Shown here in pieces: positions 57,967 to 64,000 of a stretch of 64,000 bases of DNA. The position numbers and the translations under genes are program-made. The notes under the pieces are model-generated. The model was not told the DNA's origin. It made no database searches and was given only the letters and a program-made list of their open reading frames with translations. The stretch is taken from positions 343,723,870 to 343,787,869 of the forward strand of contig NC_081412.1 of NCBI RefSeq assembly GCF_030272615.1, given 5' to 3'. This DNA comes from Cryptomeria japonica. Its lineage: Eukaryota > Streptophyta > Pinopsida > Cupressales > Cupressaceae. How positions within the stretch are numbered: position 1 is the stretch's first letter; every line of letters begins with the position of its first letter.

Positions 57967-58366
57967 GGCCAGCGTTGATTCATGAAAGAAAAGTGTAAAG
58001 GTTTTATGCTTTGCGAAATAGCGAAAGAGTGAAACAGAAGAAAGACTCAGAGAAGTTATGACCCATTGGAGCCTATTTTGAATTTGATTTTGTGAATTCA
58101 ATTCTGAAATGATAGCCGAAGCATGTGGAGTTAATTTCTAAAAATTTAATGCCAACTTGCCATATTAGAGTCCACATCAACTTGATTGTTAGCATTGTTT
58201 CATTGAAGTCTGTTGTAGAGCAATTGGTGCGGAGCGATTCTTTTTAGGTGAATAATAGGTTTTTGTGCTTTCCTTGATAATTCTAGTATGTTTTCCATCA
58301 TTGTTGTGTGAATTGTTTTCATTTGAGGTATGTGCTAGTTTCAATTGGTATAGTTGGTTATTCAAG
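57967..58366. other. Leader before plus-strand ORF-X
   Basis: 400 bases with no gene. It may be the 5' untranslated or intron region of ORF-X. No convincing splice sites were identified. Confidence 0.4.
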
Positions 58367-61300
58367 ATGGCACCAAGAAGGGAGTTGACAGGAAAACTGA
58401 ATTATCAGGACAGGAACATTTGTGATGATTTCTGAGAACAATTAACCATGTCTTCCAATGTCGGGGCTAAGGCCAAAGAATTAGCACCAAAAAACCCTCA
58501 TCAGAGAATTGGGGATGGCCTGTATGATAAAGGCAATTGGTTAAGGGACCCTGAAATAGGGATGTCAGGTTTAGGACTGTTCAAAGTAGGTTTTGGCTAG
58601 AGACATTCCCTAGCCCCTTTGAATAGCATATGGGAACTGGATATGGGGAAGCTTGTGGTCCTTGGTGTATTCATGGATGTATACTTGCTGACCCTAATTG
58701 CATAGAATTATGACCCTATAGCAAGATGTATCAGGAGTGTCAAGGGATCAGCCCTAATTGAAATAAAAGATGATGAATTCAGAAACGTGTTTAAACTTAG
58801 TGAGGCTTCAAATTTATTAGAGCCTATTGACTTTGAGTCATTAGCCCAAGTCTACAATGCACAAAGGGATCATCTTAGGAGTGGCCCACTGAAAGAATTC
58901 TTTGTTGAGATAGGAGGGTTGATAGTTGTAGGCCCCAGTACAATGGAACCATTCTCCCTCAATTTGTTTACTCTGAGAGCTAAGGGTATGTATTGGGCAC
59001 TATGTCAGATCTTTGGAGAGGATGCTAAGAGAAACATGCCAACCCATTACATGTTAATGATTACACAAATTCTAAACCCCTCCCTGGTAATAACATTTGA
59101 TTATGCCCCATACCTTACTAATGCAATTCATGTAGGGCTAGTAGGGATAAAAAATGGTAAGGTAGATAAGCCATTTGGATGGTACTCCCTGTTAATGCAT
59201 ATGTTTTTGTTCAAAGGTGCTAACTATTTTGCAAAGGAAATGGACTTGGTTAAGGTAAAGGATAAGGAAGAGATGTCGGTCCAACTTTGGAGCATTGTTT
59301 TATCTTGGGATAGAAAAGATGCTAGTTTTTTGAAGTTTGATGGAAGCTTTGCATCTAAGATTAGAATTCTTTTATGCACAAAAAATCTTAGGATTCCTAA
59401 GGCTCTTTTGGAATTCCTTTTACCTAAAGAGTTTGCAGAGGACATTAAGATTGTTCACAATTGGGGAGACATGTATTTGTACCCTGTTTCTACTATTTTC
59501 AGAGTATATGGTTTCAGAGGTACTCCATATCTAGTGCACTATTAGGTCCCATTGAAGATAGGGATTATAGAAGTGTTGAGACAAATTGGAGGAGTAGAAG
59601 AGGCAGAGCTAACCAATAGGGGTAAGGGGACCATTTTCCCAACTATCACCATGGCCCACCATTTTGTAATCACTAAAGGTGGCTAGAAATATTTTAAGGA
59701 ATTGTTTAAGCCATATAGGCTCTCAACTATAGTCTCAAGATGTGCAGACCCTGAGGAATTTTTCAATGGCATGTTTAGAAAGAGGGCGGTGTGTAAAGGT
59801 AGGCCTCATCAATTTCAGTTCCCTGAAGATTTCATTAGGAATGAATTCAACTTAGATGAGAAGGAACTAAGGAAGGAGAAGTGGGTTGCATATAAGAAGG
59901 CACTTGATTTTATCCATCAATTTGATAGTAGCTATGACCCTCTTTCTAGCTTCAACAGTTTTGAGGAGAAAATCAAATTCTTGATTCTCTATTTTGAAGA
60001 CCTCATCCAGACCTTAAAAGGAAAAAGAGAGGCTATAATGCAAAATGATCCTCATAGGGTTAAGTTGGTTCTGGCTAAGCCTGCCTTTGCTAAGGCTATC
60101 CCACCTGGTGACTATGTAATGCATATGAAGTCAAAGTACACTGTGATGATGCTAGTGACAGGTGAGCCTTCCACTTCAAGAGGGAAAGGAGTAATTGAAG
60201 ATGTCATTGACATCCAAGATTCCCCTAAAAGGCAAAGAGTGGGAAAGGAAGTTGAAACTGATGAACCTTAATATTCTCCATCTCAGTCCCCTATCCACAT
60301 AGGAGATGAGCAAGCGGTGGCTGAACAATTATTACAGTTAGGGAGTCTCGGTAAGATTGCCTATACCTATGAGGAGACCCAAGAAGGGATGCCAGAGGAG
60401 CCACCTAGTGCTGAAATGAACCTGACTGATGGTTAGCTAAGGGGCAAAGAATTAGACCCTACTATTAGACAAGCCAGTGAAGAATTCCTAGCTGACAGTA
60501 ACTTTGTTATAATATGGGCTTTCATGCAATTTTTGTGGAAGCAAAACATGGAACAATTCAAAGCCAGATGTGAGTAGAGGAAGAGTGAACAACCTCTCAG
60601 AGATGCAACTCAGGTAGAAGAAGAAATAAAGAAATAAATGATGGAAGAGTTTAAGACTATCACCCCTGAGAAAGGAATAGAGATGGTGTCTAAAGCTGGT
60701 GTGTTAATCCTCCCTGAATGGGATATACCTGATGCTTTAGTTCTTGAAGCAGTGAGGAAGGAGACAAAGCCAATGGAGGGAGTGACTTTCAGAAAGGATA
60801 ATGTTTCTTTAGTCATGTGGTCACTAAAAAAGGATGAGAACAAAAGGAGGAAAAGTGCATTAGAATCTAGTCTCTTAGGATGCATGATTGTTAAGAGAGT
60901 CCAAGATACAGGGCTAGTGGAAGCTGCAAGCATAGTTTTGGAAAGTGCAAAGTTTAGTGTGGTAGTAGCAGAGAAAGAGGCAAAAGAAAGAGATAATCCA
61001 ATTGAAATCAGAGACTATCTTAAAGGCTTACAATGAGGCCAAAGAAGGAATAGCCAATAGGGACAGCATTATTACTAGACTTCAGAGTTAGTTGGTAGGT
61101 CAACACCATTCAGGTGAATCCTCTACACGCATGATAGCCTCGTCTCTAGCAAGACCCCCTCCTACTAGTCCCATTATAGAATATCCCCCTTCTCCTATGC
61201 CTTCTGGTTTCCAGCCAGCTGAAACTGTCCAACATGAGTTGGAAAAGTTGAAACAAGATCAAGCCTTGTTTGTAAACAAGTATGAAGAAAATATGAAAGC

Positions 61301-61883
61301 CACAATATTGAAGTTTGTTGATTCAGTCAAGACCTCCATTGTATACATTAATATGAAGAGGATTCTGGATGTTTTGATCAAATTCAGAGAGGATGAAGCC
61401 ACTTTGGAACCAATCCCTAATAAGTGGATGCTCAGAGGTAAGGAGTTGGAGCTCATGTGTTCATCCCATACAGATGCAGAGGAGAATGTCATTCTAAGGT
61501 CTACCAGTGAGTTTATAAAAGAGATGAATATTCTCTCAGAAGAAAGGGCAGGTGTAAAAAGAAAAGACCAATTAGATAGAAAAGAATATTCAGATCACAA
61601 GTTTGAATTGTTTCCAGGGGGATTTGTAGGACCAATTCAGTTAAAAGAGGAGAAAACCTAGCTAGAAGAGCTAGATCACAAGTTGTCTTTGAGGGTTAAT
61701 GAAATTATTAACACTGATGACACATCCTTATTTGTCCAAACAATTGAAGAAATTGAAAGGGTAAAATATCATTATGGTTTCATGGAAACAGAAATTGGGC
61801 AGTTAAGAGTCACTTGGAAAAGGCTAGAAGAGATGAAACAGAAGGTTGTCAGCTTTTCTTGGCCAAGTGATGATGTTTTTTAG
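58367..61883 (+). pseudogene. ORF-X, plus-strand copy, about 1,170 codons, unrecognised protein
   Basis: From the ATG at 58367 one frame runs to about 61035, broken only by about nine nonsense codons (first near 58433, others near 58598, 58706, 59543, 59683, 60269, 60434, 60575 and 60636). After one frame change (61036-61092) it continues to about 61883. Segments: an N-terminal globular block (58740-59540) with EIKDDEFRNVFKLSE and MFLFKGANYFAKEMDL; the block shared with the minus-strand copy (RGKGTIFP, FDSSYDPL); a Ser/Asp/acidic linker (60160-60600); a second shared block (MEEFKTITPEKG, VLILPEWDIPDAL, CMIVKRV); and a Glu/Lys-rich helical C-terminus. No known gag, pol, membrane or signal motif. 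A polypurine tract and LTR follow, so it is probably an accessory gene of an LTR element. Function unknown. Confidence 0.72.
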
Positions 61884-61953
61884 GAGTGAAAGGATAAATA
61901 TGTCGGATAGAAAGAAAATGCTCCAGAGCAGTTATAAGAGGTTGCAACACAAC

Positions 61954-61968
61954 AAAAGGTAGAAGAGG
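61954..61968 (+). other. Polypurine tract after ORF-X
   Basis: AAAAGGTAGAAGAGG, just before TGTAGC, the proposed LTR start. Confidence 0.5.
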
Positions 61969-61969
61969 C

Positions 61970-62904
61970 TGTAGCTATTGAAAAGGACTTGTAACTGTTT
62001 CTTAGAGAGTATTGCGGTTTGTAACTAACTTTCTTAGGAATGTTCGAAGCTTGTATGCATCCATAATATTATAAATGCATACCAGGACTAGTAAAAGAAA
62101 TCATCACAAGAATTTGTAAAGCAAATCTACAGAAATATATCTGGGTTTTTTGAAGTTTACAGAGAATATTCTGAGTTTTGTAATATTTTTTCAAAATGAA
62201 TATCAATATATAGACCATGAACTTTTGAGCCTAGAATTTGTGTTGTCTTCTGGTGTGCTTTCAATAATTTACTGGTTTCATTTGGGCAATCTAGGGTTAT
62301 TCAATTGAACATGGATTGTAATGCGGTCTTTATAGATATGTTTCTTAGCTTTCTTCTTTAGGAGGGGAATTAAATACGCAAGAAATATCTCTGTCAGTAG
62401 GTTATTTTGTTAGAGACTTTGAATTTGATGAACACTGTTTAGTTTAATAAGGAATTATTCTTATGTATGTCAGGCACACATGGGGTTGATAGAAGCCGAA
62501 GTGATGAGATGTATGGAGTTGTTTAATTGTGAAATCCTTGTTTTATTTAGATGACTTTGTAGCCTGGATAAGGCACTGGTATCATTTGTAGTTCTCTTTT
62601 TGTATCTCTTGAAGATCAATACTGAAAATGAGCATAAGCTTTTCTTTATTTTTTCAGCTTATGTTGAGGCGATATTTTTATTGGCTTTTTGGACATTGGT
62701 TTAATGTGGATCTTGTTTGAAAGTGTGAAATTATTCACAAAAGGTGTACCCACCTCAAACTTTGGATAAGTTCAAAGTGTAGAAGGTTCTTGAAACCTTG
62801 TCATATGTTGCTCTGAGGTTCTTTTCTTTGATCTCTTTATTTGCAGACAAAGTTATTATTTTCTTACAAGGGATAAGAGGGGAAATTAGAATTTGAGAAC
62901 AACA
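61970..62904 (+). repeat. Probable LTR between ORF-X and a downstream ORF
   Basis: Inferred from a purine tract on the left and a primer-site-like sequence on the right. Starts TGTAGCTATTG, ends GAACAACA. A TATA-like ATTATAAAT lies near 62070. No matching copy in the window confirms the ends. Confidence 0.5.
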
Positions 62905-62908
62905 AAAG

Positions 62909-62926
62909 TGGCGACTTTGTTGGGGA
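62909..62926 (+). other. Primer-binding-site-like sequence
   Basis: TGGCGACTTTGTTGGGGA, four bases after the proposed LTR end, resembling the site at 2660-2680. Its tRNA partner is not assigned. Confidence 0.55.
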
Positions 62927-63224
62927 GAGTCATAGTGTGTATCCAGATGCAGATTGGTGCTTGAAGTAGCTTAGAATGTTGTTTGGACATCTGTGTTACA
63001 AAAATATGCCTGACCTTTTATTTGTGTTGTACCTCTCTCTCTCTAAAAAAAATTCACATGATTTTGGTTTTAAAATCGGCAAATATTTTGTTCAAAGCTT
63101 GTTTTCATATTTCCCACAGTCTTTGTGGGTGGCGACTTTGACTATCATAACCAGTCCTTTTGAAATAAGTGAAATTCTTTAAGAAAACAAGTGTGATGCA
63201 GGAGGAAAGAACACCAGGTCTTTC

Positions 63225-64000
63225 ATGAAGAAGCATCCTCGTGAGACATTGCAGGAGGGACTACCTGAACAGTCATGCAGAGATCAAAAAAGATCGATGG
63301 TACATGAGCCATCTAATGTTGCTTGGGTGCAAAAAAGAACCAAGCATGATGTTTTAGGTTTCCATTCTGGTTTATTTGGGAATGTAGAAGATGTCCATTT
63401 TTCAAATCAAGGGATATCCCATGCTAGTTTTTCTGGGAAAGACAGAAGTAGTTCGAACATAGTAAGAGATTTTGTACCTAGGACAATTAATGGAAACATC
63501 GGTTTGATTGATATTGACCAAGTCAATATATCAAACTCTGAAGAAATCTTCCCTGATGAAGATAAAGTATCCCAAGAAATAGAGGACCTAAATAGAAGAG
63601 TCTATCATTTGATCTCCTTAAGAGCACAAAAGGAAAAAAATAAGGAGAGAGAAGTAAAGGAAAAATTGATGGAGAGAGACAGGCTCTTAAGATAAATTGT
63701 TGACCTTGAGTTGCTTGCCCAAGAAAAGGCCAAGAGTGAGGATGAAGGTCCTGTGATTAGAGAAATTCTAGTTCCCAAGACCAAACCAGCATACAAGTCA
63801 GTAGTGTAACCAAGTAGGGAAGTTCTTAGTGACCCACAGCCTGTTAGAAATGATGTTGACAAAGGAAAGAAGAAATGCATGGAAGGTGGGTTTGGATCTA
63901 AGACTACAGTGGATATCTCTCACATGTTATCAGCACATGAAAGAGAGATGGAAAGGATGAGGAAAGAAAAGGAAGATTTGGAAATGGAGTTAGAAAAAGA
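63225..64000 (+). pseudogene. Gag-like or leader ORF, runs off the window
   Basis: Frame from the ATG at 63225, about 300 bases after the primer site, with stops at 63693-63695 and near 63807, then open to the edge. It begins basic, passes through Ser/Asn/Asp-rich sequence, and ends in Glu/Lys/Arg-rich heptads (EIEDLNRRVYHLISLRAQ, EREMERMRKEKEDLE), likely coiled coil. Position suggests the first ORF of an LTR element, such as gag or the extra upstream ORF known in some Ty3/gypsy lineages. No diagnostic gag block is visible within the window. Confidence 0.5.

Overview
The window looks like intergenic DNA from a large, repeat-rich plant nuclear genome. It is AT-rich and made almost entirely of LTR retrotransposons in various states of decay. 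I found no tRNA, rRNA, CRISPR array, bacterial operon or convincing host gene. The LTR families (TGTTGG...CCAACA termini, C-run near the 3' end, initiator-Met-type primer sites, AAAGGGGGAGA polypurine tracts) fit seed-plant Ty1/copia elements. A gymnosperm or other giant-genome plant is plausible, but I cannot name the species from sequence alone.

Layout, left to right. (1) 1-9643: a decayed Ty3/gypsy polyprotein (G-patch at 423-562, start of reverse transcriptase at about 7520-7730) is split by a 5,976-bp gag-only LTR element (1374-7349, target duplication AGGTG). (2) 9649-15028: an internally deleted Ty1/copia element with both LTRs and duplication TAAGC. (3) 15850-16971: a truncated related LTR. 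(4) 18664-21333: the 3' part of an LTR element with an unrecognised ORF just before its polypurine tracts. (5) 21708-30189: a copia element whose pol is interrupted by a 1,656-bp solo LTR (25472-27127, duplication GAACC) and whose 3' LTR is fused to a second integrase fragment (30190-30957). (6) 31778-32999: a minus-oriented solo LTR (duplication CCAAG). (7) 33005-35664: a Ty3/gypsy deletion derivative holding gag and RNase H. (8) 35665-51490: a minus-strand element carrying a long unrecognised protein (called ORF-X here), interrupted by a copia element at 37117-49021. That copia element is itself interrupted by a 4.6-kb LTR-like insertion at 41220-45841 (duplication CTTGA). (9) 51491-57966: the best preserved copia element, inserted in the minus-strand ORF-X copy, with its 3' LTR cut short. 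(10) 57967-64000: a second, plus-strand ORF-X copy, then a polypurine tract, an LTR, a primer-binding site and the beginning of another ORF.

The gag, PR, INT, RT and RNase H remnants are ordinary retrotransposition machinery. Most long frames are broken by nonsense codons (TAG, TGA, TAA) rather than frameshifts, as expected from C-to-T decay of methylated repeats. The least ordinary content is ORF-X: two diverged copies on opposite strands, each readable almost throughout in one frame, and each placed directly upstream of a polypurine tract and LTR. A second notable pattern is an inverted repeat that brackets the polypurine tract/LTR junction in five different copia-like elements. All calls come from reading the sequence; no database search was possible.
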